Source of the DNA: Bacteroidota bacterium
GTDB taxonomy: Bacteria; Bacteroidota; Bacteroidia; Bacteroidales; Prolixibacteraceae
Length of the DNA stretch: 62,787 nucleotides
Assembly: GCA_030684645.1 (NCBI GenBank)
Contig: JAUXUF010000083.1
Location: 1-62,787 of the forward strand
Reading direction: 5' to 3'
A program made the translations under genes and the position numbers. The stretch's first letter is position 1. The number at the start of each line of letters is the position of its first letter. The notes under the pieces are model-generated. The model had not been told where the DNA came from, searched no databases, and worked only from the letters and a program-made list of their open reading frames with translations. This document shows positions 1 to 9,805 of this stretch, piece by piece.

Positions 1-118
1 CGGCAATCCCCTTTTTTTTGGCCTGAAATACGATATATTCATACAGAGGTGTTTGATTAACCTGATCGGTTGATCCGATAAAAAATTTCAGGATACTTAC
101 TTCAGAATTATTTTCCAT
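1..118 (-). CDS. DUF190 family protein (partial, 5' end only)
   Basis: The reverse strand opens an ATG at 118 and reads 39 codons to the left window edge with no stop. The peptide has the N-terminal pattern of DUF190 proteins: a short strand, then 'FIGSTDQ', then 'PLYEYIVFQAKKKGIA' leading into the first helix of a ferredoxin-like fold. DUF190 proteins are often encoded next to CrcB fluoride channels, and here the gene begins two bases after the crcB stop, so the two are surely co-transcribed. The molecular role of DUF190 is not established. Family call rests on a short N-terminus plus context. Confidence 0.7.
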   Translation of the reverse strand, partial: MENNSEVSILKFFIGSTDQVNQTPLYEYIVFQAKKKGIA

Positions 119-120
119 GA

Positions 121-498
121 TTAAAAGATTTTGGTGGTCAAACGTCCGGCATAGATAGCCATTAATCCCAGAAAAAAGCTGAGCGAAGAATAGAGGGCAA
201 AACGAACCCATTCCTGGTTTCGCAACAACATAAAGGCATCGTTTGAAAAAGTGGAAAAAGTGGTAAAGCCGCCACAAATTCCAACTGCCAGAAAAAGTCT
301 GATTTCCGGACTTAGGAAATCTCCTTTTTCGGAAAGTCCGTATATAATTCCAAGGAGCAAACTGCCAACCAGATTAACCGTAAATGTACCCCAGGGAAAA
401 ACGGAAGTGAAATTTTCCTGAAAATACCTGGAAATTAAAAAGCGCGCCACTGTACCAATGAATCCACCAAATCCGACAAATAAAATAGATTTTACCAT
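121..498 (-). CDS. crcB: Fluoride channel CrcB/Fluc
   Basis: Small membrane protein of 125 residues, the usual size for CrcB/Fluc, which forms dual-topology dimers that export fluoride across the inner membrane. Conserved family blocks are visible: 'GGFIGTVARF' near the N-terminus, 'GTFTVNLVGSLLLG' in the second helix and 'GGFTTFSTF' in the third, with four predicted membrane helices in all. An upstream in-frame extension to 579 exists but adds a non-hydrophobic leader; the ATG at 498 gives the canonical 'MVKSILFVGFGG' start and is preferred. It is followed two bases later by a DUF190 gene, a common partner. No fluoride riboswitch was recognised in the leader. Confidence 0.93.
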   Translation of the reverse strand: MVKSILFVGFGGFIGTVARFLISRYFQENFTSVFPWGTFTVNLVGSLLLGIIYGLSEKGDFLSPEIRLFLAVGICGGFTTFSTFSNDAFMLLRNQEWVRFALYSSLSFFLGLMAIYAGRLTTKIF

Positions 499-576
499 AA
501 CCATTCGTATAAAGTTGCAGTTGCCATCTGCCTGAAAATTAATAAGGCGGGAAATGAAAGACCTTATTCCTGTTGA

Positions 577-584
577 CAAATATA
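577..584 (-). promoter_or_regulatory. -7 promoter box upstream of crcB
   Basis: The reverse strand reads TATATTTG, a perfect match to the Bacteroidota -7 consensus TAnnTTTG. No clear TTG/TTTG -33 box is seen at the normal spacing. The implied leader (about 70 bases) contains a 7-bp inverted repeat (541-547 with 562-568) that could form a hairpin. The box also lies upstream of the alternative long crcB start, but the leader hairpin favours the start at 498. Confidence 0.45.
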
Positions 585-649
585 AATATTCTGACAGGAT
601 TGTTCCTGATTAAAATCTGAAAAATCAGGGAATAAGAAATACCTGAAAC

Positions 650-690
650 AAAGAAGAGGCTGAACCTCGCGGAGACAGCCTCTTCTTTTA
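650..690. terminator. Bidirectional terminator between gltA and crcB
   Basis: A 13-bp perfect stem (650-662 pairing with 676-688) with a 13-base loop and A/T-rich flanks. It lies just downstream of the citrate synthase gene and upstream of crcB, both on the reverse strand, so it probably ends the TCA operon. Confidence 0.75.
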
Positions 691-705
691 TTGTATGTTG
701 TAATT

Positions 706-2022
706 TTATTCTTCGTGATTAATTCCGGCTTTGTTCATAAACCAGCTCATCGTTTGCGATGACGGGCGTTCCAATGGGAGTCCGTACACTCGGTCAAAAA
801 CCAATGATGAGAGTACTCCCAGCGAGCGGGAAACACCAAAGAGGACGGTATAGAAACCTGACTCAGTAATTCCGTAATGGTTGAGAAGCGCTCCACTGAT
901 CGCATCAACATTTGGCCATGGGTTTTTAATTTTACCGGTAGCTTCGAGGATTGGCGGAGCAACCCGATAAATGGCGTTTATTGTATTGATCAGTTTGTCG
1001 TTTACAATGTATTTTTCGGCAAACTGCTGTTGAACGGTAAACCGTGGGTCGGTAATACGGAGAACCGCATGACCGTAACCTGGCACAACACGTCCCTGCG
1101 TGAGGGTTTGTTCGATGTAAGCCGCGATTTGCTGATCCGTAGGTTCATCGTTTCCAATTTCTACAATCATTTCTTCTATCCAACTCATAACTTCCTGATT
1201 GGCAAAACCGTGAAGTGGGCCAGCTAAACCGCACATTCCGGCAGCAAAAGAGTAATAGGCATTACTCAAAGCCGAGCCTACCAGGTGAGTGGCATGAGCT
1301 GAAACATTTCCTCCTTCATGGTCAGCATGGATAACCATGTACAAACGTAGCAGACGTTTTACTTCTACCGAATCGTGCCCCATCATGTGAGCCAGGTTAC
1401 CTGCCCAATCGAGGGTTGGATTTGGATCAATGTGTTCACCGTTGTGATAGATACGGCGATAGATGTAAGCTGCAACACGGGGTAAACGGGCAATCAGGGT
1501 CATGACGTCTTCGTACATGAAGTCCCAGTAGAATTTTTTGTTTACACCAGCCCGGTATGCTTTCATAAATACTGAATCGTAGGCCATCGAAATAATTGCA
1601 GTACTAAATTGGGTCATTGGCCGGCTATTTTTCGGAAGGGCATCAATCACGTCGAAGACATGTTGCGGAACATGAGCACGGGTGGCCCAATCCTTCGAAA
1701 TATTTAGGACATCTTCCTTGTCAGGGATTTCTCCGATCATCATCAGGTAAAATAATCCTTCAGGAAGCGGTTCACCGGCTTCATCCATTTTTGGAAGTTT
1801 CTGCTGCAATTCAGGAAGTGAATAACCACGGAACCTGATCCCTTCATTTGCATCAAGTTTTGATGTTTCAGTAAGTAGGGCAGGTATGCCTTTCATGCCC
1901 GTAAGCACCTGATCAATAGTTACCTGTCCAAGTACAACGTCTCCGTGGTCTTTTCTTAGTTTTTGAAAATCAGCCATGTTTTTCATGGCTTTTTCGTAAA
2001 ACCTGTTTTTAATGTATTCCAT
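706..2022 (-). CDS. gltA: Citrate synthase, mitochondrial-like type
   Basis: Condenses oxaloacetate and acetyl-CoA to citrate, first step of the TCA cycle, in the cytoplasm. The 438-residue length and blocks such as 'DHEGGNVSAH', 'GLAGPLHGFANQEV', 'VVPGYGHAVLR' and 'NPWPNVDA' resemble the mitochondrial enzyme rather than the hexameric E. coli GltA. The catalytic triad is present as His271, His318 and Asp373, almost the numbering of the pig heart enzyme (274, 320, 375). It is the last gene of the acn-icd-icd-gltA operon, 39 bases after the preceding icd, and ends at a strong terminator. The mitochondrial-like character is a judgement from motif identity; a tree would settle it. Confidence 0.97.
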   Translation of the reverse strand: MEYIKNRFYEKAMKNMADFQKLRKDHGDVVLGQVTIDQVLTGMKGIPALLTETSKLDANEGIRFRGYSLPELQQKLPKMDEAGEPLPEGLFYLMMIGEIPDKEDVLNISKDWATRAHVPQHVFDVIDALPKNSRPMTQFSTAIISMAYDSVFMKAYRAGVNKKFYWDFMYEDVMTLIARLPRVAAYIYRRIYHNGEHIDPNPTLDWAGNLAHMMGHDSVEVKRLLRLYMVIHADHEGGNVSAHATHLVGSALSNAYYSFAAGMCGLAGPLHGFANQEVMSWIEEMIVEIGNDEPTDQQIAAYIEQTLTQGRVVPGYGHAVLRITDPRFTVQQQFAEKYIVNDKLINTINAIYRVAPPILEATGKIKNPWPNVDAISGALLNHYGITESGFYTVLFGVSRSLGVLSSLVFDRVYGLPLERPSSQTMSWFMNKAGINHEE

Positions 2023-2061
2023 GCTATGTTTGGTGTTTGGTTTTTTTAATTTTTTCTAAAA

Positions 2062-3327
2062 TTAATGAATATTTCGAATTATTTCATTCGCAAATTCAGA
2101 TGTTGATAATAAAATTGCGCCTTCCATCATGCTAAACAGATCAGAAGTAACTTTTCGTTTCGAAAAAGTATGTTCCATGGCATCATAAACATGTTCTGCT
2201 GCTTTGTCCCAGCCCAGGTATTCGAGCAACATAGCTCCGGAAAGTATGAGTGAACCTGGATTGGCTTTACCGGTTCCGGCTATGTTTGGCGCCGTACCAT
2301 GGGTCGCTTCAAAAATGGCATATCCGCTGTTATAGTTGATGTTAGCTCCGGGAGAAATTCCGATACCACCAACCATGGCTGCCAATTGATCTGAAATATA
2401 ATCGCCGTTCAGGTTTAAGGTGGCGATCACCGAATGATCGAACGGATGTAAAAGGCTTTCCTGAAGAAATGCATCGGTAATGACATCTTTCACAATGACT
2501 TTTCCCGATGATTTTGCTTTGGCGAGCTCAGCTTTTGCTTCAGTCTTTCCTAGTAGTTTTTCAGTCTTCTGATATTGCCTCCAGGTAAATGTTTGTTCTC
2601 CAAATTCTGTTTCGGCCAGGTCGTAGCCCCAGTTTTTGAATGCTCCTTCAGTAAACTTCATAATATTGCCTTTGTGAACAATAGTCACAGAAGGAAGTTC
2701 TCTTTGAACAGCATATTGAATGGCTGCCCGAATCAACCGTTCCGAACCTTCTTTTGAAACCGGTTTAACACCGAAAGAACTGCTTTCAGGGAAACGAATT
2801 ACATTAACTTCCATTTCATTGATCAGAAAATCGAGGAATTGACTGGCTTTTTCGGTTCCGGTCATAAACTCGATTCCGGCATAGATATCTTCGGTATTTT
2901 CCCTGAAAATATGCATGTCAACCAATTCCGGATAACGGACTGGAGAGGGTACACCTTTGAACCAACGGATCGGGCGCAGGCAAACATACAAATCAAGTGT
3001 TTGTCGAAGTGCAACATTCAATGAGCGGATTCCTTCCCCAACAGGAGTTTCAAGCGGACCTTTAATTCCAACAAGGTAATCCTGAAAAGCTTTGAGCGTT
3101 TCGTCCGGCATATAATTCCCGGTCAATTCAAAGGCTTTTTTACCCGCCAGAACTTCTTTCCAGATGAGTTTTTTGGTGTTACCATAAGCAGCAGTTACTG
3201 CGGCATTGATCACCCTCTGGCTTGGTTCGGTAATGTCTTTCCCGATTCCATCACCTTCAATGAAAGGAATAACAGGTTGGTCGGGAACAATGATTTTTCC
3301 GTGTTGAAATTGAATGGCGTGGTTCAT
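2062..3327 (-). CDS. icd: Isocitrate dehydrogenase, E. coli-like fold with NAD-type cofactor residues
   Basis: Oxidatively decarboxylates isocitrate to 2-oxoglutarate. The 421-residue protein aligns along its length with E. coli Icd: '[12 protein letters not shown]', the isocitrate-binding 'RSLNVALRQ' (Ser102, Asn104, Arg108), 'CLRPIRWF' and '[13 protein letters not shown]'. The residues that select NADP in E. coli (Lys344, Tyr345, Val351, Tyr391, Arg395) are here Asn348, Ile349, Ala355, Ser395 and Ser399, so all five are lost and three or four match NAD-preferring relatives. I infer an NAD-dependent enzyme. Its ATG overlaps the TGA of the next-upstream gene (a type II NADP-IDH) in an ATGA junction, implying translational coupling of two unrelated isocitrate dehydrogenases. 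Confidence 0.95.
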   Translation of the reverse strand: MNHAIQFQHGKIIVPDQPVIPFIEGDGIGKDITEPSQRVINAAVTAAYGNTKKLIWKEVLAGKKAFELTGNYMPDETLKAFQDYLVGIKGPLETPVGEGIRSLNVALRQTLDLYVCLRPIRWFKGVPSPVRYPELVDMHIFRENTEDIYAGIEFMTGTEKASQFLDFLINEMEVNVIRFPESSSFGVKPVSKEGSERLIRAAIQYAVQRELPSVTIVHKGNIMKFTEGAFKNWGYDLAETEFGEQTFTWRQYQKTEKLLGKTEAKAELAKAKSSGKVIVKDVITDAFLQESLLHPFDHSVIATLNLNGDYISDQLAAMVGGIGISPGANINYNSGYAIFEATHGTAPNIAGTGKANPGSLILSGAMLLEYLGWDKAAEHVYDAMEHTFSKRKVTSDLFSMMEGAILLSTSEFANEIIRNIH

Positions 3328-4559
3328 GTTTGTTTTAACTTCTTCTGAAGGTTTGAATCGATAGCATCAAGAAATCCTTCCGTAGTCAGGTAATTTTCAG
3401 TTTTCAGCTCATCGCCAAAAACAATCAGAGCCAAATCTTTTGTCATTTTGCCACTTTCAACAGTTTCAACACAAACCTTTTCCAGAGCCAAAGCAAAATC
3501 AATCAACTCCTGGTTTCCGTCCAGTTTTCCCCTAAATGCCAGACCGCGGGTCCAGGCATAAATCGAAGCAATCGGATTGGTTGAAGTCGGTTTGCCTTGT
3601 TCGTGCATCCGGAAGTGACGGGTCACAGTACCGTGTGCAGCTTCAGCTTCCATGGTTTTTCCGTCAGGAGTGATCAGAACGGAAGTCATCAGTCCAAGTG
3701 AACCAAAACCTTGAGCCACAGTATCAGACTGAACGTCGCCATCGTAGTTTTTACAGGCCCACACATAGCCACCTTCCCATTTCATACAGGCGGCAACCAT
3801 ATCGTCAATTAAACGGTGTTCGTAGGTGATACTTGCTGCAGCAAAAAGTTCTTTGAATTCAGCATCAAACACTTCCTGAAAAATATCTTTGAACCGTCCA
3901 TCGTACTTTTTCAGGATGGTATTTTTGGTAGAAAGGTAAAGAGGCCATTTTTTTGTCAGGGCCTGATTCATGCAGGCACGGGCAAAGCCGAAAATCGATT
4001 CGTCAGTATTATACATAGCCATAGCGACACCGTCTCCGGCAAAGTCGTACACATCAAACGAAGTTGTTTCACCGCCATCTTCAGGAGTGAAAGTGATGGT
4101 CAGTTTGCCTTTTCCTTTAGTCACAAAATCGGTGGCACGGTATTGATCGCCAAAGGCATGACGGCCAATGCAGATCGGTTGTTTCCAGCCCGGAACCAGA
4201 CGTGGTACATTACTCATGATAATTGGTTCGCGGAAAACAGTCCCATCCAGAATATTACGGATAGTACCGTTGGGAGATTTCCACATTTTTTTCAGGCCGA
4301 ATTCCTCTACGCGGGCTTCGTCCGGAGTAATCGTGGCGCATTTGATTCCAACGCCGTATTTTTGAATGGCATGGGCGGCATCAACAGTTACCTGGTCGTT
4401 GGTTAGATCGCGGTGTTCGATTCCCAAATCGAAATATTTTATATCCACATCCAGATATGGGAAAATCAGTTTTTCCTTGATGAATGACCAGATAACACGT
4501 GTCATTTCATCTCCATCCAACTCAACTACCGGGTTTAATACTTTAATTTTTTCAATCAT
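3324..4559 (-). CDS. icd: NADP-dependent isocitrate dehydrogenase, eukaryote-like type II
   Basis: A 411-residue homodimeric-type isocitrate dehydrogenase closely similar to human IDH1/IDH2. It shows '[13 protein letters not shown]', '[17 protein letters not shown]', '[15 protein letters not shown]' (Arg133 equals the human IDH1 Arg132 isocitrate ligand) and 'HGTVTRHFR', where Arg314 and His315 are the NADP 2'-phosphate contacts at identical numbering. It therefore should make NADPH and 2-oxoglutarate in the cytoplasm. It lies 11 bases after acn and overlaps the following icd by four bases. The pair may give the cell separate NADPH- and NADH-forming routes from isocitrate; that division of labour is inferred from residues only. 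Confidence 0.96.
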   Translation of the reverse strand: MIEKIKVLNPVVELDGDEMTRVIWSFIKEKLIFPYLDVDIKYFDLGIEHRDLTNDQVTVDAAHAIQKYGVGIKCATITPDEARVEEFGLKKMWKSPNGTIRNILDGTVFREPIIMSNVPRLVPGWKQPICIGRHAFGDQYRATDFVTKGKGKLTITFTPEDGGETTSFDVYDFAGDGVAMAMYNTDESIFGFARACMNQALTKKWPLYLSTKNTILKKYDGRFKDIFQEVFDAEFKELFAAASITYEHRLIDDMVAACMKWEGGYVWACKNYDGDVQSDTVAQGFGSLGLMTSVLITPDGKTMEAEAAHGTVTRHFRMHEQGKPTSTNPIASIYAWTRGLAFRGKLDGNQELIDFALALEKVCVETVESGKMTKDLALIVFGDELKTENYLTTEGFLDAIDSNLQKKLKQT

Positions 4560-4570
4560 CTCAGGGCAAT

Positions 4571-6835
4571 TTATTTATGGTTTTGTTTACGAATTAAATC
4601 AAGGGCCGAACCGGCTTTAAACCAGTCGATTTGCTGTTGATTGTAAGTATGGTTCAGCATGATTATTTCTTTGGTCTGATCGGCATGAATGATCTCCAGG
4701 ATCAACTGCTTTCCCGGGGCAAATTCTTTCAGGTCAATGAAGTTAAAGGTGTCATCTTCCTGAATTTTATCGTAATCCGATTCAGCAGCAAAAGTAAGTC
4801 CGAGCATTCCTTGTTTTTTCAGGTTGGTCTCGTGAATACGTGCAAACGATTTTACGATCACCGCTTTTACGCCCAAATGACGGGGTTCCATCGCGGCATG
4901 TTCGCGCGACGAACCTTCGCCGTAGTTCTGATCGCCTACCACAACCGTTGCAATGCCAGCTGCTTTATAAGCACGCTGAACTGCCGGGACTTCACCATAT
5001 TCTCCGCTCAGCTGATTTTTTACTTTGTTGGGTTGGTCGTTAAACGCATTGACTGCCCCAATGAGCATGTTATTTGAAATATTGTCCAGATGACCACGGT
5101 AACGGAGCCATGGACCAGCCATCGAAATGTGGTCGGTGGTACATTTGCCTTTAGCTTTGATCAGTAATCTGGCACCCATCAGGTTATTGCCATTCCAGGC
5201 TGCGAAAGGCTGAAGCAATTGAAGTCTGGATGAATCCAAAGCAACTTTAACGACGACCGTTGAACCGTTTTCGGCCGGAGCCTGGTAACCGGCATCCTTC
5301 ACATCAAATCCTTTAGCCGGAAGTTCCATTCCTGAAGGAATATCCAGTTTTACTTTTTCGCCGTTTTCGTTGGTCAGATAATCAGTTAACGGATTGAAGG
5401 TCAAATCTCCGGCAATAGCCATCGCGGTTACGATTTCAGGAGAAGCAACGAAAGCATAAGTATTTGGGTTTCCGTCGGCCCGTTTCGAAAAGTTTCGGTT
5501 GAACGAGTGAATGATCGTATTTTTTTCACCTTTTTCGGCTCCGGGACGCGACCATTGGCCGATACAAGGACCGCAGGCATTGGCAAAAACGCTTGCACCG
5601 ATCTGGTTGAACGTATCGATAAAACCGTCCCGCTCGATGGTGTAGCGCACCAGTTCTGATCCGGGAGTGATGGTGAATTTAGCTTTTGACTTCAGTTTTT
5701 TATCAACAGCCTGTTGAGCCAGTGATGCAGCACGCGAAATGTCTTCGTACGATGAGTTGGTACACGAACCAATTAAACCAACTTCAATCCGGGTTGGCCA
5801 GCCGTTTTCTTTGGCCACTTCGGCCATTTTTGAAATTGGCGTGGCGCGGTCGGGAGTAAATGGCCCGTTGATGTATGGTTCCAGCTCATCCAGGTTAATT
5901 TCAATCACCTCGTCGAAGTACTTTTCAGGATGAATATATACTTCGGGATCCGCAGTTAAATGTTCTTTCACCTGATTGGCCAGATCGGCGACTGCCGCAC
6001 GGCCTGTTGCACGCAGGTAACGTTCCATCGATTCGTCGTAACCAAAAGTTGAAGTGGTAGCGCCAACTTCAGCACCCATGTTGCAGATTGTGCCTTTTCC
6101 GGTACATGAAATCGATTTTGCACCTTCGCCGAAATATTCAATAATAGCACCTGTTCCACCTTTCACAGTCAGGATTCCGGCCACTTTCAGGATAATATCT
6201 TTTGGGGCGGCCCAGCCACTGAGTTTACCGGTTAGTTTGATACCGATTAATTTCGGGAACTTGAGTTCCCAGGCCATACCGGCCATCACATCAACAGCAT
6301 CGGCGCCGCCAACTCCGATGGCTACCATGCCCAAACCTCCGGCATTCACCGTGTGAGAATCAGTTCCGATCATCATTCCGCCCGGAAATGCATAGTTTTC
6401 GAGAACTACCTGATGGATGATGCCAGCGCCTGGTTTCCAGAAACCGATTCCGTATTTGTTGGAAACCGATTCCAGAAAATCATAAACTTCCTTGTTAATT
6501 TTAATGGCGTCATTCAGATCGGTCAGCCCATTTTCGCTGGCCTGAATCAGGTGATCGCAATGCACGGTTGAAGGTACCGCTGTTTTGCTTTTCCCTGAAT
6601 TCATAAATTGCAACAAAGCCATTTGGGCGGTGGCATCCTGCATAGCTACCCGGTCGGGTGCAAAATCAACGTAATCGATGCCCCGTTTAAAATCCTGCAT
6701 CGGTTGATTCGGATTCAAGTGGGCATAGAGAATTTTTTCAGATAGGGTTAATGGTCTGTTTAAGTGCTTTTTAGCTTTTTCAATTTTAGCGCTTAATTCC
6801 TGATAATTCTTCTTAATTAATTCCAGATCAAACAT
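4571..6835 (-). CDS. acnA: Aconitate hydratase, mitochondrial-like
   Basis: Interconverts citrate and isocitrate using a [4Fe-4S] cluster. The 754-residue length and blocks '[13 protein letters not shown]', '[13 protein letters not shown]', '[13 protein letters not shown]' and '[19 protein letters not shown]' match mitochondrial aconitase (ACO2) rather than the longer AcnA/IRP or AcnB forms. Cluster cysteines are Cys358, Cys421 and Cys424 ('GSCTNSS', 'NACGPCIGQ'), the same numbers as in mature pig heart aconitase. It is the first gene of the TCA operon. Upstream (6836-7054) the reverse strand has only a poor -7-like 'TATCTTCG' near 6940. A mitochondrial-like aconitase has been described in Bacteroides fragilis, so this type is known in the phylum. 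Confidence 0.97.
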   Translation of the reverse strand: MFDLELIKKNYQELSAKIEKAKKHLNRPLTLSEKILYAHLNPNQPMQDFKRGIDYVDFAPDRVAMQDATAQMALLQFMNSGKSKTAVPSTVHCDHLIQASENGLTDLNDAIKINKEVYDFLESVSNKYGIGFWKPGAGIIHQVVLENYAFPGGMMIGTDSHTVNAGGLGMVAIGVGGADAVDVMAGMAWELKFPKLIGIKLTGKLSGWAAPKDIILKVAGILTVKGGTGAIIEYFGEGAKSISCTGKGTICNMGAEVGATTSTFGYDESMERYLRATGRAAVADLANQVKEHLTADPEVYIHPEKYFDEVIEINLDELEPYINGPFTPDRATPISKMAEVAKENGWPTRIEVGLIGSCTNSSYEDISRAASLAQQAVDKKLKSKAKFTITPGSELVRYTIERDGFIDTFNQIGASVFANACGPCIGQWSRPGAEKGEKNTIIHSFNRNFSKRADGNPNTYAFVASPEIVTAMAIAGDLTFNPLTDYLTNENGEKVKLDIPSGMELPAKGFDVKDAGYQAPAENGSTVVVKVALDSSRLQLLQPFAAWNGNNLMGARLLIKAKGKCTTDHISMAGPWLRYRGHLDNISNNMLIGAVNAFNDQPNKVKNQLSGEYGEVPAVQRAYKAAGIATVVVGDQNYGEGSSREHAAMEPRHLGVKAVIVKSFARIHETNLKKQGMLGLTFAAESDYDKIQEDDTFNFIDLKEFAPGKQLILEIIHADQTKEIIMLNHTYNQQQIDWFKAGSALDLIRKQNHK

Positions 6836-7054
6836 ATTTTTGGTTTTTTATTCGTTCAGTTTCAATGCGATTTTTTAATGCAAATTCGTTGTGATTACCT
6901 GCTCTGATTTGTTTTTCAAAACCGCCCGAAGATATTAAAAATTATCTGAAAAGGAATGTGAAAAAATATTAAATATAGATATATCTGCATATATCTATGA
7001 GCATTCTTTTACCCTTTTCTGACACCCGAAAGATCGGTGAATTTTTCCTGAAAA

Positions 7055-7088
7055 CAAAAAAGCTACCCGGAATCGGACAGCTTTTTTG
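7055..7088. terminator. Bidirectional terminator-like hairpin
   Basis: Stem of A6-GCTACCC with GGACAGC-T6 (two wobble pairs) around a short loop, with a run of T on either strand. It follows the fucosidase stop on the reverse strand and insulates it from the acn promoter region. Confidence 0.75.
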
Positions 7089-7106
7089 TAAACAAATTGA
7101 ATCTGA

Positions 7107-8432
7107 TTACATTTCCAATTGAATGATGGTGTCGATTGGCTTTTTCTTCGAATCAGGAATATTCAGGATAACTCCAAACTCGGTTTCTTTGAATTTTACT
7201 TGTGACTGATCATCAAAGAATTTGGCCGATTTCAATTTCTTCGGAAGTTTACCGATAAACAGGTTTTCTTCTTTGCAATTCAGTATATGTATCCAGACTT
7301 TACCGTCTTTCTGGGTTGAAGCGCCCCAGGTCGATGGATTGATCGGGCCTTTCCGCGTTCCATAAATGGTTTCACCGTATTTATTGAGCCATTTGCCCAT
7401 TACCATTAAGGTATCTATATTTTCAGGCTGAATTTTACCGTTTGGCATTGGGCCGGTGTTTAACAGGAAATTTGCTCCGTAACCTGAAGCTTTAATCAAG
7501 GTTTGAAGCAGTTGTGTGGTCGATTTGTAACGATTATCAACCAGGTTGAAACCCCACGATCCGTTCATGGTTTCGCACATTTCCAGAGGTAAATCAGAAA
7601 TGGTGCCGGTGTGGTTAAATCCCTGAGAATTTTCTCCGGGAAGATCGCGTTCGTACATCTGGAAATCTTCTCCCGGGAAAGGAAATTTGTGGTGGTTACT
7701 TCCAATTAATGCTCCGGGCTGAAGTTTGTGGATCAGAGCATAAGTTTCATCCAAACGCCATGGAGCATCCCATTTGTCCCACATTCCGTCGAACCAGATA
7801 CCGCCAATTTCTCCGTAGTTGGTCAGAAGTTCGCTCAGCTGGGCATTCATGTAATCGATGTATTTGTTCCAATCGCCTTTTTCAGGACGTCCGGTAAAAC
7901 CCTGACCTGTATTTCCACGAGGAAAATAATCGGGATGGTGCCAGTCGAGCTGCGAATAGTAGAAGAATAGCTTGATTCCCTGTTTGTCGCATTCGTCTTT
8001 TAACATCTTGATAATATCCTTGCCGTAAGGAGTCCGCTTCACCACATTGTAATCGCTCACTTTAGAGTTGTACATGGCAAAACCTTCGTGGTGTTTACTG
8101 GTGATGGTAATGTATTTCATACCGGCTTTTTTGACCATCGAAACCCATTCTGCCGGATTAAAGGCGACAGGATTAAAAAAGTTGGGCAGTTTTTCGTACT
8201 GAGCAATCGGAATTTTCTTCTGGTTCATAATCCATTCGGCAATGCCCTGATCACCGCCACCAGCCAATTGGCAATACATTCCCCAATGAATAAAAAGTCC
8301 GAATTTGGCATCCTGAAACCATTCGCGGTTTTGGAGGTTTTTTTCGGCAGGCTGATAATTTGGCTGAGCCATAAGATTGTTGGTCAGGAAAATAGATAGA
8401 ATAATTCCTGTAATCACTTTTCTTGATTTCAT
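7107..8432 (-). CDS. Secreted alpha-L-fucosidase, GH29
   Basis: Glycoside hydrolase family 29 enzyme removing terminal L-fucose from glycans. Residues 1-22 form a Sec signal peptide ending near 'NNLMAQ', so it acts in the periplasm or at the surface. Family motifs: 'FGLFIHWGMY' (His49-Trp50), 'TSKHHEGFAMY' (His114, His115) and 'GGIWFDGMW', whose Asp215 is the expected nucleophile. The N-terminal TIM barrel covers roughly residues 30-360 and a small beta-sandwich the rest (441 total). It is a single gene between the TCA operon and the OTC gene, not in a SusCD-type locus, so regulation and natural substrate cannot be read from context. Confidence 0.93.
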   Translation of the reverse strand: MKSRKVITGIILSIFLTNNLMAQPNYQPAEKNLQNREWFQDAKFGLFIHWGMYCQLAGGGDQGIAEWIMNQKKIPIAQYEKLPNFFNPVAFNPAEWVSMVKKAGMKYITITSKHHEGFAMYNSKVSDYNVVKRTPYGKDIIKMLKDECDKQGIKLFFYYSQLDWHHPDYFPRGNTGQGFTGRPEKGDWNKYIDYMNAQLSELLTNYGEIGGIWFDGMWDKWDAPWRLDETYALIHKLQPGALIGSNHHKFPFPGEDFQMYERDLPGENSQGFNHTGTISDLPLEMCETMNGSWGFNLVDNRYKSTTQLLQTLIKASGYGANFLLNTGPMPNGKIQPENIDTLMVMGKWLNKYGETIYGTRKGPINPSTWGASTQKDGKVWIHILNCKEENLFIGKLPKKLKSAKFFDDQSQVKFKETEFGVILNIPDSKKKPIDTIIQLEM

Positions 8433-8495
8433 GGTTTGTAGTTTAGGTTTTTACTGTGCTGTCTCGTGCTGACAAATATATATGAATCTTTCATT

Positions 8496-9494
8496 CTACC
8501 CAATAGTGGCAACCATCACTGCTTTAATGGTATGCAACCTGTTTTCGGCCTGATCAAAAACAATGGAAGCTTCGCTTTCAAAGACTTCTTCGGTAACTTC
8601 CAGTCCGTCGAGCCCGAATTTCAGGAACATTTCTTCACCGACTTTGGTTTCGCGGTTATGAAATGCAGGTAAACAATGCAGAAATTTTACATTAGGATTT
8701 CCGGTCAAGTCCAATACTTTCTGATTCACCTGGTAGGGGAGAAGCAGCTTGATTCGTTCGGCCCAAACCGATTCGGGTTCGCCCATCGAAACCCAGATAT
8801 CCGTATAAATAAAATCGCAATCATTTACTGCTTCAGCCAGATCATCGGTAATGAGCAGCCTTGCCCCACTTTCAGCTGCAATTTCGCGGCAGGTTTGCTG
8901 CAATTCTTCTGTTGGCTGACAACCAGCTGGTGCAGCAGCACGAAAATCCATTCCAAGTTTGGCGGCTCCGACCATCAATGAATTCCCCATATTGTTGCGG
9001 GCATCACCCAAATAGCAGAATTTAATTTCCGATAGCGGTTTTGATGAATATTCCTTCATGGTCAGAAAATCGGCCAGAATCTGGGTAGGGTGAAAATCAT
9101 CGGTCAAACCGTTCCATACCGGAACACCGGCATATTCCCCAAGTACTTCAACGATACTTTGACCGTATCCCCGGTATTGAATTCCATCGTACATGCGGCC
9201 CAAAACCCTTGCAGTATCTTTGATCGATTCCTTGTGCCCGATTTGAGACCCGGTTGGCCCTAAATATGTGGCATGTGCCCCCTGATCGAAAGCTGCCACT
9301 TCGAAAGCGCAACGTGTTCTGGTTGAGGTTTTTTCAAAGATCAGTGCAATGTTTTTCCCAAATAACATCTGTTCTTCCAGTTCCGATGCTTTGGCTTTTT
9401 TTAGTTTTGAAGCAAGTTCGATGAGGTAGTGAATTTCTTCTGCGGTAAAATCGAGCAGTTTCAGAAAATTTCGGTTTTTCAAATTGATTTCCAT
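8496..9494 (-). CDS. arcB: Ornithine carbamoyltransferase
   Basis: Converts ornithine and carbamoyl phosphate to citrulline, or the reverse in the arginine deiminase pathway. The 332-residue protein has the carbamoyl-phosphate site 'STRTR' (57-61), 'HPTQ' (135-138), the ornithine loop 'DIWVSMGE' (232-239) and 'HCLP' (273-276), and resembles the E. coli/ArcB long form. The next-upstream gene on the same strand is carbamate kinase, which favours the catabolic role (citrulline to carbamoyl phosphate to ATP), so arcB is preferred over argF; the choice is not certain because no arginine deiminase is in the window. Confidence 0.95.
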   Translation of the reverse strand: MEINLKNRNFLKLLDFTAEEIHYLIELASKLKKAKASELEEQMLFGKNIALIFEKTSTRTRCAFEVAAFDQGAHATYLGPTGSQIGHKESIKDTARVLGRMYDGIQYRGYGQSIVEVLGEYAGVPVWNGLTDDFHPTQILADFLTMKEYSSKPLSEIKFCYLGDARNNMGNSLMVGAAKLGMDFRAAAPAGCQPTEELQQTCREIAAESGARLLITDDLAEAVNDCDFIYTDIWVSMGEPESVWAERIKLLLPYQVNQKVLDLTGNPNVKFLHCLPAFHNRETKVGEEMFLKFGLDGLEVTEEVFESEASIVFDQAENRLHTIKAVMVATIG

Positions 9495-9566
9495 AATGAA
9501 AATAGTTTATGTCTTTAATAATCAATATTTTTCAAGTTTAGTCCACTCCGAGAAGTGATTTTTTTA

Positions 9567-9690
9567 CCACAGAGAGGTCAAATGTTTATAGAAAAAGATG
9601 TTATATCACCATATTCGACTCCTTTGGAGTCGTACAACGGGGTAATTCGTTGATTTCTATAAACATGTGAAACCTCTGGTTTCATGAAAA
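9567..9690. repeat. Head-to-head palindromic intergenic repeat
   Basis: The 311-base gap between arcB and arcC has no gene. It holds a 12-bp inverted repeat (TGTTTATAGAAA at 9583-9594, its exact complement at 9654-9665) flanking a 7-bp palindrome with a TTT loop (9616-9632). Outside each arm lies a further short hairpin with a 3-base loop: ACCAC-AGA-GAGGT (9567-9579) and TGAAACC-TCT-GGTTTCA (9668-9684). The structure is thus two units in opposite orientation, each 'TTTCTATAAACAT' followed by a variable-stem hairpin. Such units are common in Bacteroidota intergenic DNA; function is unknown. Confidence 0.7.
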
Positions 9691-9805
9691 GCTTCCAATA
9701 AAGTCATTTTTTTCTAGAATTTACTTTTCGGAGTCAAGTTTATAAAATCTATATGTGATTGCATACATGATTTTTTCTGTCCGCTATGACTGACTAATGA
9801 TCACT

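Noticed and set aside
499-580. Possible fluoride riboswitch before crcB
   Set aside because: A GATGG-like stretch is present on the reverse strand, but the full crcB-motif pseudoknot elements are not recognisable; only a simple 7-bp hairpin is seen.
3816-4406. Long open frame opposite the NADP-IDH gene
   Set aside because: It is fully antisense to a well-supported gene with clear catalytic motifs, and its product shows no domain.
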